The translations under genes and the position numbers were made by a program. 64,000 nt of DNA, from assembly GCF_014269205.2 (NCBI RefSeq), contig NZ_JABWRY020000002.1:89501-153500 (forward strand). Direction: 5' to 3'. Source of the DNA: Pseudomonas kermanshahensis. Lineage in GTDB: Bacteria > Pseudomonadota > Gammaproteobacteria > Pseudomonadales > Pseudomonadaceae. The notes below the pieces were generated by a model that saw only the letters and a list, made by a program, of their open reading frames with translations, searched no databases and was not told the origin of the DNA. Shown here in pieces: positions 16,034 through 24,323 of the stretch. Position 1 is the stretch's first letter. Every line of letters starts with the position of its first letter.

Positions 16034-18588
16034 GCGGCGACTCCATAATCATTCAGTCTCAGGCCCCTGGCAGCCAGCCATTCCGCCACCCAGGCATTGC
16101 CATATTTGGCTTCCAGGCGCTTGATGGCAGCCACGGACTCTTTGTCGGAAGAGCCGACGAAAGCCAGGGCCAGTGGGCCCAGCGCCAGGTCGTAAAGGCG
16201 TCGGCCGTTTTCCGACACGTAGTAGTACTGGCGCTTGGGAATAGCGGTGGCCAAAATCTCGATCTGCCGGGCGTTGAGGCCCATGCGGCGATAAAGGGCA
16301 GCGGTGTCCTCGTCGCGGGCATAGACATTGGGCAGGAAGATCTTGGTAGCGGTGGACTCGACGATGACGTCGAGAATCCCCGAGTTCGCCGCGTCCGACA
16401 GGCTCTGGGTGGCCATCAGCACCAGGCAGTTGGCCTTACGCAGTACCTTGAGCCACTCACGGATCTTCTCGCGGAAGACCGGGTGGCCGAGCATCAGCCA
16501 GGCTTCGTCGAGGATGATCACCGCCGGCTGGCCTTTGAGCGCGCATTCGATGCGGCGGAACAGATACAGCAGTACCGGCAGGGCGTACTTGTCGCCCAGG
16601 TTCATCAGCTCTTCGATCTCGAACACGGTGAAGTCGGAGAGCGACAGGCCATCTTCCTCGGCATCGAGCAAGTGCCCCATGGTGCCGTCGACCGTGTACT
16701 GGCGCAGGGTCTCGCGCACGGCTTCGTCCTGCACGATGATGCAGAACTCAGACAGGGTGCGGGAGCCGTCGCGGAACATGGTCATCACCGCGTGGCCGAT
16801 TTCGTTGCGCTGCGCTGCAGTGGTTTCAAGGCCATTGAGCGCCAGCACGGTATCCAGCCACTCCATCGCCCAGGCGCGATCACCTTTGGTTTCGAGGAAC
16901 TGCAACGGGCAGAAGGCCAACTGTTCGTCGTCTGCCGCCACGGTGAAGTGGCGCCCGGAGCGGCCATTGCTTTCGGCGCGAATACCGGCCGCCAGCGGGT
17001 ACATCGACATGCCCTTGTCGAAGGCGAAGATCGACATGCCCCGATAGCGGCGCAGTTGTGCGGCGATCAGCGCCAGGTGGGTCGACTTGCCCGCACCGGT
17101 CGGGCCGAACATGAAGGTATGCCCCAGATCGCGTACATGCAGATTCAGGCGGAATGGCGTGGCACCACTGGTCACGCAATGCATCAAGGCTGGCGACAGC
17201 GGCGGGTAGAGCGGGCAGGGCGCATCGGCGCTGCCGGTCCAGATGCTGCTGGTGGGCAGCAGGTCGGCCAGGTTCAAGGTGTTGATCAGCGGGCGACGCA
17301 CGTTCTCTACGCCGTGGCCCGGCAGGCTGCCCAGGTAGGCGTCGAGGGTGTTGATGGTCTCGATGCGGGCGGCGAAGCCCAGGCGCTCGATGGCCTTCTC
17401 GACACTACGTGCGGACTCTTCGACACGCACACGGTCTTCGCCCATCAGTACCACCACGCTGGTGTAGTAACCCTGCGCAACCAGGCCGCTGTTGACCTCG
17501 GCGATGGCATCGGCCGCGTCCTGCACCATGGCCAGGGCATCCTGGTCGATGTTGCTGTTGTTGGTGTTGAATACCTGGTCGAAGAAGCCACGGACTTTCT
17601 GCTTCCACTTCTTGCGGTACTTTTCCAGGTGCTGCACCGCTTCATGGGTATCCATGAAAATAAAGCGGCTGGACCACCGGTACTCGCAGGGCAACTCGGC
17701 CAGCGCCGAGAGAATGCCGGGTGCCGACTCCAGCGGGAACCCTTCGATGGCCACCACCTGAATGAAGTTGCGGCCGATCTTCGGCACCACGCCGCCCCAG
17801 AGCTCCTTGCCACCGATGACAGCATCCAGGTACATCGGGTTGCTCGGCAGCAAGACGGGCTGGCTCACGCCGGTGACACAGAACTGCACCCAGCTGAGCA
17901 AGTCGTCATGGGTGATGTGCGCGCCTTCCTCGGTGATTTGACGGTTACCCTTCAGGCGGGTCAGCTTAAGCACTGCGGCCAGGCTGCCCTCGACGCTCAA
18001 GCAGTCGCGCTTGAATTGCTCGATCAAGTTGCGCGTGCGCAGCTTGGCGTCCGGTGGCGCGGTGTCGTCGTCGAACATCAGTTCGACGAACTTCTGCTGG
18101 GCCAGCATCGGCGGGAAATAGGTGAGGCTCAGCACGAAGTAGCCTTCGTACATGGTCCCCAACGACTCGAAGTAGGCGCGGCGCTCTTCGTCCATGGCTT
18201 CGGTCAGGCTGTCAGCGAAGTGTGAGACGCCTTGGGCGGAGTAGTTCGCCGCCGGGCGGCGAACCGCATCCACGTGGATCATCCAACCGTTGCCCAAGCC
18301 AGCCAAGGCTTGGTTGATCCGCAGCGAAACCAGTTCACGCTGGGCGTCGGTGCTGCTGGCGTTGTCGTCACCCCGGTAAAGCCAGGCGGCCATAAAGGCG
18401 CCGTTCTTGCCCACGATCACCCCGTCGTCGACCATCGCCGCGTGGTTCAGCAGGTCGGACAACCCGGCCTCTGTCGAACGGTGCTTCTTCAGCTTGAGCT
18501 CCGCATCCACCTGCAGCAGACGCTGGATCAGCAGCAGCACCAGCAGAGCACCGAGGGCTGCGATGGCGTACGCAATACCTTCGATCAT
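16030..18588 (-). CDS. trbE: TrbE/VirB4-type T4SS ATPase
   Basis: The large ATPase that powers T4SS assembly and pilin handling. The 852-residue length is normal for the family. An N-terminal hydrophobic stretch (AIAALGALLVLLLIQ) is followed by the CagE/TrbE/VirB domain, then a Walker A motif FGPTGAGKS at about 488-497 and a Walker B motif VIILDEAWLML near 690. Downstream motifs such as LVLMATQSLSDA are also typical. Start and stop overlap the neighbours by 4 nt each, so trbD, trbE and trbF are translationally coupled. Confidence 0.97.
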   Translation of the reverse strand: MIEGIAYAIAALGALLVLLLIQRLLQVDAELKLKKHRSTEAGLSDLLNHAAMVDDGVIVGKNGAFMAAWLYRGDDNASSTDAQRELVSLRINQALAGLGNGWMIHVDAVRRPAANYSAQGVSHFADSLTEAMDEERRAYFESLGTMYEGYFVLSLTYFPPMLAQQKFVELMFDDDTAPPDAKLRTRNLIEQFKRDCLSVEGSLAAVLKLTRLKGNRQITEEGAHITHDDLLSWVQFCVTGVSQPVLLPSNPMYLDAVIGGKELWGGVVPKIGRNFIQVVAIEGFPLESAPGILSALAELPCEYRWSSRFIFMDTHEAVQHLEKYRKKWKQKVRGFFDQVFNTNNSNIDQDALAMVQDAADAIAEVNSGLVAQGYYTSVVVLMGEDRVRVEESARSVEKAIERLGFAARIETINTLDAYLGSLPGHGVENVRRPLINTLNLADLLPTSSIWTGSADAPCPLYPPLSPALMHCVTSGATPFRLNLHVRDLGHTFMFGPTGAGKSTHLALIAAQLRRYRGMSIFAFDKGMSMYPLAAGIRAESNGRSGRHFTVAADDEQLAFCPLQFLETKGDRAWAMEWLDTVLALNGLETTAAQRNEIGHAVMTMFRDGSRTLSEFCIIVQDEAVRETLRQYTVDGTMGHLLDAEEDGLSLSDFTVFEIEELMNLGDKYALPVLLYLFRRIECALKGQPAVIILDEAWLMLGHPVFREKIREWLKVLRKANCLVLMATQSLSDAANSGILDVIVESTATKIFLPNVYARDEDTAALYRRMGLNARQIEILATAIPKRQYYYVSENGRRLYDLALGPLALAFVGSSDKESVAAIKRLEAKYGNAWVAEWLAARGLRLNDYGVAA

Positions 18589-18896
18589 TTGTATTGACTT
18601 CCCTGACTTGGAGGATTGTCCCTGAACGGTGTGCTACGCGCCGGGTAGTAAGGCTTGTAGCGGCGGTGACGAAGGTAGACGTGGCGCATTTTGGAGTCGG
18701 ACTTGGCCATTACGCGGAAGACGAACAGCGAGCCGAACCAGAGCACCAGGCCCACAACGGTTGCCCGTACTTCCTGGGCGCTGAAAATCAGCGCGAAGGC
18801 GAGCAACCCGGAGAACATCACCAGCTCGCGATCCCCGCCCATGAACAGGTTGTCCCGGTTGCCGGCCCGCCGGATGGGAATCGTGCGCAGCGCCAT
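18585..18896 (-). CDS. trbD: TrbD/VirB3-type small membrane protein
   Basis: A 103-residue inner-membrane protein with two adjacent hydrophobic segments (about 25-60) flanked by basic residues, the standard VirB3 layout. The N-terminal RTIPIRRAGNRDNLFMGGDRE is typical of TrbD. VirB3 partners VirB4 and is sometimes fused to it; here the two genes overlap by 4 nt. The trbC stop is 3 nt upstream. Confidence 0.93.
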   Translation of the reverse strand: MALRTIPIRRAGNRDNLFMGGDRELVMFSGLLAFALIFSAQEVRATVVGLVLWFGSLFVFRVMAKSDSKMRHVYLRHRRYKPYYPARSTPFRDNPPSQGSQYK

Positions 18897-18899
18897 ACT

Positions 18900-19292
18900 T
18901 CAGACCTGACCCTGTACCAGGCTGTGCTGAGGCAGCAGCTGTGCCAGCTCGGCGCTGGAGGTGAAGAAGCTCTGCATGATGTTGTTGGCACCCACGATCA
19001 GCGCCATTACCAGCACGAGGAAGATCAGGCTACGGAAGAAACCGTTGAGGTCGCCGCCGAAGATGAGCACACCACCAGCTACCACGATGCCAATGATCGA
19101 CAGGGCAAACGCTACCGGGCCGGTCACCGATTTACGCAGGTTTTCCAGCCAGCTTTCATAGGGCAAACCGCCGCCGGTGCCAGCCGCAAAGGCATTCTCC
19201 GGCGCAACCATCACCGCCAGCAGCAGGAAGCTGAAGGCCAGGTAGCCAAACGTTTGGGCATTGAAACGGAACAGCGAAGTGTTGGCGTGCAT
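18900..19292 (-). CDS. trbC: TrbC/VirB2-type prepilin (probable cyclic pilin)
   Basis: The major pilus subunit precursor, 130 residues. A long leader (1-36, ending AFA) precedes the mature sequence beginning at Ala37 ([12 protein letters not shown]), very close to RP4 TrbC, whose mature form starts at residue 37. Two hydrophobic helices follow (about 58-79 and 86-104). In RP4 a C-terminal piece is removed, then TraF releases the tetrapeptide AEIA and joins the ends. Here AELA occurs at 114-117, predicting a circular pilin of residues 37-113 (77 residues, against 78 in RP4). The presence of traF in the operon fits. Confidence 0.94.
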   Translation of the reverse strand: MHANTSLFRFNAQTFGYLAFSFLLLAVMVAPENAFAAGTGGGLPYESWLENLRKSVTGPVAFALSIIGIVVAGGVLIFGGDLNGFFRSLIFLVLVMALIVGANNIMQSFFTSSAELAQLLPQHSLVQGQV

Positions 19293-19306
19293 GTGCAGTG
19301 TTTTCC

Positions 19307-20263
19307 TTAAAGATTGCGCATGATGTAGCGGCCGTTGTCGTACCCGGAAACCTCGAGGATTTCCTGAATGCGGCGGCCTTCTGGGGTTCTGGCGATGGAG
19401 ATGACGACGTGAACCGCTTCGCCAATTAGCGGTTCGATTTCGGCCGGGGCCGATTTATTGCGGGAAACCAGGGATTTGAGGCGGGTCAGCCCCTCGCTGG
19501 CGCTGTTGGCGTGCAACGTCGCCGCGCCGCCAGGGTGGCCGGTGTTCCAGGCATCGATCAGGTCGAGCGCTTCTTCACCGCGCACCTCGCCCACCAGGAT
19601 GCGATCCGGGCGCATGCGCAGGGAGGTCTTGAGCAAGTGGGTCATGCTCACATCGACGGTGGTGTGGTACTGCACGAAGTTCTTGGCCGCGCACTGGATC
19701 TCGCCGGTGTCTTCGATGATGAAGACCCGCTCGCTGGGGAACTCCACGACCATTTCGTTGATGACGGCGTTGACCAGGGTGGTCTTGCCGGTACCTGTAC
19801 CGCCGATGACCAGGATGTTGCGGTGATCGCGGATGGCGCGCTTGATGGCGTCGCACTGGATCGGGGTCATGATCCCCGATTCGACATATTGGTCCAGGGT
19901 GTAGATGGCCACCGCCTTCTTACGGATGGCAAAGGTGGCCGCACGCACCACGGGCGGCAGTTGGCCGGCGAAGCGAGAACCGTCCAGCGGCCACTCGCCC
20001 TCGAGCAACGGCTTGCTGCGGGTCACTTCCTTGCCGTGGAAGCCGGCCACGGTCTTGATGATGGACTCGGCCTGGGCCGGGCGCAGGTCGCCGATGTGCC
20101 TCATCGGCTTGCCCAACTGCTCCAGCCAGAGTTTGCCGTCGCCATTGCACATCAGCTCAACGGTCTGCGGATCGTTGAGTGCATCGATGATGAGGGGGCC
20201 GGCATCGCGCTCCAGTTTCTTTTTGGCGCGCTCTTTCAGGCTGGCAGTTTCTGCGATTTCCAC
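19307..20263 (-). CDS. trbB: TrbB/VirB11-type secretion ATPase
   Basis: A hexameric cytoplasmic ATPase that drives pilus assembly and substrate translocation. With a GTG start at 20263 the protein has 318 residues, nearly the length of RP4 TrbB, and begins near the conserved LERDAGPLI region. A frame opening at 20389 would add about 42 unrelated residues. Walker A is GGTGTGKT at 154-161; the Asp/Walker B regions are IIEDTGEIQ and [12 protein letters not shown]. The Shine-Dalgarno match before the GTG is weak. It is the first gene of the T4SS block, as in RP4 after trbA, but no trbA is present. Confidence 0.94.
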   Translation of the reverse strand: MEIAETASLKERAKKKLERDAGPLIIDALNDPQTVELMCNGDGKLWLEQLGKPMRHIGDLRPAQAESIIKTVAGFHGKEVTRSKPLLEGEWPLDGSRFAGQLPPVVRAATFAIRKKAVAIYTLDQYVESGIMTPIQCDAIKRAIRDHRNILVIGGTGTGKTTLVNAVINEMVVEFPSERVFIIEDTGEIQCAAKNFVQYHTTVDVSMTHLLKTSLRMRPDRILVGEVRGEEALDLIDAWNTGHPGGAATLHANSASEGLTRLKSLVSRNKSAPAEIEPLIGEAVHVVISIARTPEGRRIQEILEVSGYDNGRYIMRNL

Positions 20264-20826
20264 ACTTGATCGTCCATGAAAATAGATACCACCCCAAGGT
20301 CTTGGGGAGGGCACTCCAAATATTTTTCTCGTGCAGTTCTTTGAACTAATGGCGAAGTGGAATGTCACCGCCCGCGAACTAACCTGCAATTGCAGAATTT
20401 GTTCGTGTTATGCGAGCCACTTCACAAGGGCGCGCAGGTTACCCGGCAACAATTACTAACGAAAGAGTCGATCTCTTACGGCTTTGTAAGCTTTCTCTTA
20501 CACGCTTGGGACTAACGTCCCATTGACTAGTCAGGCAGGAATGGCTGCAGGCACCGTAAAATCTGGGCTTAACAGAACATCTATATTAATTTGATATTTA
20601 AGTGCCACTATCTTTGCCAGTATTAAATGGCTTGAAAAATTTGACAGAGTTCACACTTGCACGCGACGTATTCTTACGTAAACGCTGGCAGGGAAAGTTA
20701 ATCCAGTATGAATATAGGCCCGGCAGGCACCGCAACTTCACCGGCTCCGCTGAAGTGCCACTGAGTAATGGCAATTAGATTCCACTTTGATATCTAGTGT
20801 GCCACTTCGGCGTTACTGTCGGGCAT
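20264..20826. promoter_or_regulatory. Regulatory region upstream of trbB (no gene)
   Basis: About 560 bp without a convincing gene, clearly richer in A/T than the flanks. It carries GTGCCACT at 20602-20609, 20755-20762 and 20799-20806, with related GCCACTTC at 20416-20423 and GAAGTGG at 20354-20360. It also has an inverted repeat CTTAC-N6-GTAAG at 20475-20490. These look like binding sites for one or more regulators of the T4SS operon. RP4 uses TrbA and KorB here, but no such genes are in the window. Identity of the regulator is unknown. Confidence 0.6.
20580..20608 (-). promoter_or_regulatory. Candidate sigma-70 promoter for trb operon
   Basis: Reading the minus strand, GTGGCA (20608-20603) and TATAGA (20585-20580) are separated by 17 bp, matching four of six positions in each consensus hexamer. 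The -35 hexamer lies inside one of the repeated AGTGGCACT motifs, so a regulator binding there would directly touch the promoter. It implies a leader of about 300 nt before trbB. Confidence 0.35.
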
Positions 20827-21888
20827 TCAGAACAATGTCAACTGGCCACCAGGCGGGCAGAATTTCGAGCAATCGAGCGCCTGTGCTTCGCGCCCTTCGA
20901 ATGCCAGTTTGCGCATGGCTTTGGCGAACCGCTGCGCCAGCAGCTCGGCGAAAATGCCCTCGCCACACATGCGTGCACCAAAGCGACTGTCATACAGTTC
21001 ACCGCCGCGGCTCTGGCGAATCAGGCTCAACACATGGGCCGCACGCTGGGGGTAGTGGTCCTGCAACCACTGCTCGAACAGCGGTGCCACTTCCAGCGGC
21101 AAGCGCAACATCATGTAGGCAGCGCTTTGCGCACCAGCCTCCTTGGCGGCCTCTAGCAAGCGCTCCAGTTCACTGTCGTTGATCATCGGTATCATCGGCG
21201 AACACAAGACCCCCACCGGCACACCTGCCTCGCGCAGCACCCGGATCGCCCGCAACCTCGCCCTGGGCGATGCCGCACGTGGCTCAAGCACCCGCTTGAG
21301 GTCGTCGTCCAGCGTCGTCAGGCTGATCATCACCCGCACCAGCCGCTGGCTGGCCATCTCGGACAACAGGTCGAGGTCACGCAGCACCAGCGACCCTTTG
21401 GTGACGATGGTCACCGGGTGGCGGAAGCGCAGCAGCACTTCAAGCAAGCGCCGGGTCAGCAGGTGGTCACGCTCGATGGGCTGGTAAGGGTCGGTGTTCG
21501 AGCCCAGGTTGATCGGCGCGCAAACGTAGCCCGGTTTGCTCAACTGCTGTTCGAGCACGTCGGCAGCATTGGTCTTGGCGATCAGCTTGGTCTCGAAATC
21601 CAGGCCTGGGGACAGGTCCCAATACGCGTGCGAGGGGCGGGCATAGCAGTAGATACAACCATGCTCGCAACCTCGATAGGGGTTGATGGACCGGTCGAAG
21701 GGCAGGTCGGGCGAGGTGTTGCGGCTGATGACGGTCTTGGCGGTTTCGACCCGCACCTCGGTGCCTTGGGTCAGCGGTACTTCCTGGTACCAGCCGTCAT
21801 CCTCCGCAACCGAATGGTTCGGGGCAAAGCGATTGTGTGGGTTATGCGCCGTGCCACGGCCTTTTTGCGGTGCTGGAGGAATCATCAT
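20827..21888 (-). CDS. PA0069-family radical SAM protein (spore-photolyase-like)
   Basis: A 353-residue radical SAM protein with the iron-sulfur motif CEHGCIYC, preceded by INPYRG, as in the SplB-like PA0069 family. The substrate is unknown; relatives include spore photoproduct lyase, and a DNA-repair role is likely because a near-perfect LexA box lies in the promoter. The start ATGATG at 21888/21885 follows GGGATGG. It is transcribed alone and separates the T4SS block from the peptidase genes. Confidence 0.9.
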   Translation of the reverse strand: MMIPPAPQKGRGTAHNPHNRFAPNHSVAEDDGWYQEVPLTQGTEVRVETAKTVISRNTSPDLPFDRSINPYRGCEHGCIYCYARPSHAYWDLSPGLDFETKLIAKTNAADVLEQQLSKPGYVCAPINLGSNTDPYQPIERDHLLTRRLLEVLLRFRHPVTIVTKGSLVLRDLDLLSEMASQRLVRVMISLTTLDDDLKRVLEPRAASPRARLRAIRVLREAGVPVGVLCSPMIPMINDSELERLLEAAKEAGAQSAAYMMLRLPLEVAPLFEQWLQDHYPQRAAHVLSLIRQSRGGELYDSRFGARMCGEGIFAELLAQRFAKAMRKLAFEGREAQALDCSKFCPPGGQLTLF

Positions 21889-21899
21889 CCATCCCTATA

Positions 21900-21915
21900 C
21901 TGTATCCATATACAG
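21900..21915. promoter_or_regulatory. LexA (SOS) box
   Basis: CTGTATCCATATACAG matches the gamma-proteobacterial LexA consensus CTGT-N8-ACAG. The symmetry extends outward to 21895-21920. It is centred about 20 bp from the start codon of the minus-strand radical SAM gene, so it would overlap the promoter and place that gene in the SOS regulon, as known for PA0069 in P. aeruginosa. The opposite neighbour ends here and is not a target. Confidence 0.9.
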
Positions 21916-21950
21916 TATAGGTGGTATGCGGTTTATTCCAGCGCCTCTGG

Positions 21951-23945
21951 TCAGGTCAGGCCGTACCAACGTGCATAGGCGGCATGGCTGGGCAGGCGCC
22001 CGAGGAAGGCTTCGATGCCATCACGCAGCGGCTGCGAGGCACCGGGTTCGAACAGAGTCTCTTGCAGCGCGCGCCCCGTTTCACGGTCGAGCAAGCCGTG
22101 TGCTTCGAAACGCGTGAACAGGTCGAAGGCATGCACGTCTGCCCACAGGTAGGCGTAAAAGCCGGCATCGTAGCCAGTGACCAAGTGATCGAAGGCATGC
22201 GCGGGGTGTTCGAAATCCGCCAAAGGCCAGTAGCCGCAAAGGCCGCGGGCTTGCTGCAGGCGCTGCTCAAGCGTTCTGCCGTCATGGGGCGCGCCGTGCA
22301 GGTCGAGGTCGAACAGCGCCAGGCTCAGGTCGCGGCCGATTTCCTCGATGCCTTCTTGCTTGAACTGGCTCAGGTATGCCTCAGCCTGGGCCTCGCTCAG
22401 CGCACTGCCATCTTCACGCTGCGCCGCGATACCCGCCAGGTAACGCGCATCCCACACCCAGCGCTCCAGCAGCTTGCCGAACAGCTCCACGCCGTCATTG
22501 CCCAGCTCGGTCACATTGGACATGACGTGGTTGGTGGTGCGCACCAGCAAGTGGTGCAGGGCATGGCCGAACTCGTGGTACAGCTTGCGCAGCGACAGGT
22601 GATCGAGCAACGGCTCGGCGCCCGCCAGTGCGGCGGGGATATCGCTGTTCACCACCACCACCGCAGGCTGGTAGATGCCCTCGGCATCAATGCGCCGGTT
22701 ACGCACATAGGTGGTGAACACGGCGTCGGGCTGTTTGCCAGTGTGTTGCACCGCGTCCAGGTAAAGCAGGCCTATGTGGGCGTGGTCCTGCCAGACCTCG
22801 AAGCTTTGCACGCTGTCGTCCCAGGCAGCCAGCTGCCTGGGACGCAGGTCGAGCGCAAACAGTTGCCGGGCCAGGCCAGTCAAGGCCGTGACCACTGCAC
22901 TCAACGGAAAGTAATCACGAAATGCCTCATTGGCGCTGGCGTCGCCCGCTGTGGCCTGTAGATAGCTGATGTCCCAAGGCTGAACAGGCCCCAGGTTTTG
23001 CGCCGTCGCCTGCTGTTGAAGCTTCGTGCGCCACTGCGCCATTGCCGGCTTCACTGCCGCTGCCAGGCCCTGGAGAAAATCGCCTACCTCGCTGAGCGAC
23101 CCGGCGCTCTTGCTGCGCAGGCTCAGTTCGACGTGGTTGGCAGCACCCAACAGGCGGGCTTTTTCGTCCAGGCATTCTGCCAGTTGCTGCAGATGGGTGC
23201 CGTTATCCTGCGCCAGATCGGTACTGACGCCACGGGTATGAAACGCGCGGTAGAGCCGTTCACGCAAGGGGCGATGGGCCGCCTGGCGCAGCACGGCCTC
23301 GGTGGACGCGCTTTCGCAGGCGACCAGCCAGCCTTGCTCGCCGGCTTCCTCAGCGCGCACCGCCAGCTCCTCACGCAGCCTGGGTGGCAGGCCACGCAGT
23401 TCGTCTTCACCATCGACCAGCAGCCCTGGCCGGTCGAGGTTGCCTAAGAACGCTTGGTGCAGGTTGCCGATCTGCGTCTGTAACTCGACCAGGCGCGCCT
23501 TGTCGGCTTCGCCGAGCGCAACGCCACTGCTGGCGAACTTGTCCAGGTGCCAACTCAGGGTGGCGCGCTGCTGCGCAACCAAGTTCATGCCATGGGCACT
23601 GCTGGCCAAGCGTGCGTAGAGTGCCTGTAGGCGGGCGTTGATTAATTTTTGATCGAAGCGTGCGACCGCTCGGGCGTAGAAGCCCATAATCGCCTCGCCC
23701 CAGCTCGGCGCCTTACCCATCAGTGGCATGACGGCATAGAGCACCGCCAGCAATTGCGCATCCAGCTCATCGACTGCCAACACCAGGTCATCCCAAGTGG
23801 GCAGCGCCTGTTGCCGTTCGATGATGCGGGCGATGCCTTGTTCGTGCGCCTGCAGCACATGATCGAATGCCGCCTGCATGTTCTGCAGGGTGATCGCGGA
23901 ATAATCAACGGGGGTCTTGCTGCCTTGCAGGAGGGGATTGTCCAT
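21951..23945 (-). CDS. M3-family oligopeptidase, PrlC paralogue
   Basis: A 664-residue thimet-type zinc metallopeptidase. The HEXXH site is in LYHEFGHALHHLL, and the architecture matches oligopeptidase A. It is a clearly diverged paralogue of prlC two genes upstream. It lacks a signal peptide and should act on short peptides in the cytoplasm. The paralogue pair flanks yheV. A nested hairpin lies between yheV and this gene, so its expression may be partly separate. Confidence 0.92.
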   Translation of the reverse strand: MDNPLLQGSKTPVDYSAITLQNMQAAFDHVLQAHEQGIARIIERQQALPTWDDLVLAVDELDAQLLAVLYAVMPLMGKAPSWGEAIMGFYARAVARFDQKLINARLQALYARLASSAHGMNLVAQQRATLSWHLDKFASSGVALGEADKARLVELQTQIGNLHQAFLGNLDRPGLLVDGEDELRGLPPRLREELAVRAEEAGEQGWLVACESASTEAVLRQAAHRPLRERLYRAFHTRGVSTDLAQDNGTHLQQLAECLDEKARLLGAANHVELSLRSKSAGSLSEVGDFLQGLAAAVKPAMAQWRTKLQQQATAQNLGPVQPWDISYLQATAGDASANEAFRDYFPLSAVVTALTGLARQLFALDLRPRQLAAWDDSVQSFEVWQDHAHIGLLYLDAVQHTGKQPDAVFTTYVRNRRIDAEGIYQPAVVVVNSDIPAALAGAEPLLDHLSLRKLYHEFGHALHHLLVRTTNHVMSNVTELGNDGVELFGKLLERWVWDARYLAGIAAQREDGSALSEAQAEAYLSQFKQEGIEEIGRDLSLALFDLDLHGAPHDGRTLEQRLQQARGLCGYWPLADFEHPAHAFDHLVTGYDAGFYAYLWADVHAFDLFTRFEAHGLLDRETGRALQETLFEPGASQPLRDGIEAFLGRLPSHAAYARWYGLT

Positions 23946-23982
23946 GACGCATCGCCTTGCTCAGTGGGGAGCGGGCGAGCAT

Positions 23983-24036
23983 GCCTACCTGGCAGGGCGG
24001 TAGAGGCTTGATTATCTACCACCCGGCCAGGTAGGC
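23983..24036. terminator. Nested hairpin between yheV and the M3 peptidase gene
   Basis: GCCTACCTGG (23983-23992) pairs perfectly with CCAGGTAGGC (24027-24036), and inside it GGTAGA (23999-24004) pairs with TCTACC (24015-24020). There is no T-run after the stem on the minus strand, so it is probably an RNA-stability or attenuating structure rather than a classical terminator. Confidence 0.55.
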
Positions 24037-24041
24037 CGGCC

Positions 24042-24323
24042 TTATTCGGCCGGTTTCTTCAGCTTCGGATTGGGGAAGAACTGCACGGTCTGCACCTTCG
24101 CCGGCGCCGGCTTGGGCGCCAGGTGGTTGACCCGCGTGCCGAGCTCCGAAGGCACCGACAGCCCTTGTTCATTCAGGGTATCGGTGAAGCCGCAGGCCAC
24201 GCATTCGCGGTGCGGCACGCCATCTTCGTTCCACATCATCAGCTTGTCGGGCTCGCTGCACGCCGGGCAGACCGCCCCGGCGATAAAGCGCTTCTTGGTC
24301 TTGTTCACAACTACCTCACTCAT
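24042..24323 (-). CDS. yheV: YheV-family zinc-ribbon protein
   Basis: A 93-residue protein with two CxxC knuckles (CPAC and CVAC) forming a small zinc ribbon, then a proline-rich tail. Members of the family usually lie next to prlC; function is unknown. The ATG overlaps the prlC stop by 4 nt, indicating translational coupling. Confidence 0.9.
   Translation of the reverse strand: MSEVVVNKTKKRFIAGAVCPACSEPDKLMMWNEDGVPHRECVACGFTDTLNEQGLSVPSELGTRVNHLAPKPAPAKVQTVQFFPNPKLKKPAE

Noticed and set aside
20264..20389. Longer form of trbB starting at 20389
   Set aside because: Adds residues with no similarity to TrbB and runs through the presumed leader; the shorter form matches the family length.
20410..20526. 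38-codon plus-strand frame in the region upstream of trbB, considered as a possible TrbA-like regulator or leader peptide
   Set aside because: No Shine-Dalgarno, no helix-turn-helix pattern, and on the strand opposite the operon.
2603..20826. Calling the T4SS block an integrative conjugative element
   Set aside because: No integrase, relaxase, tRNA target or flanking direct repeats are visible in the window, so only a T4SS locus is claimed.
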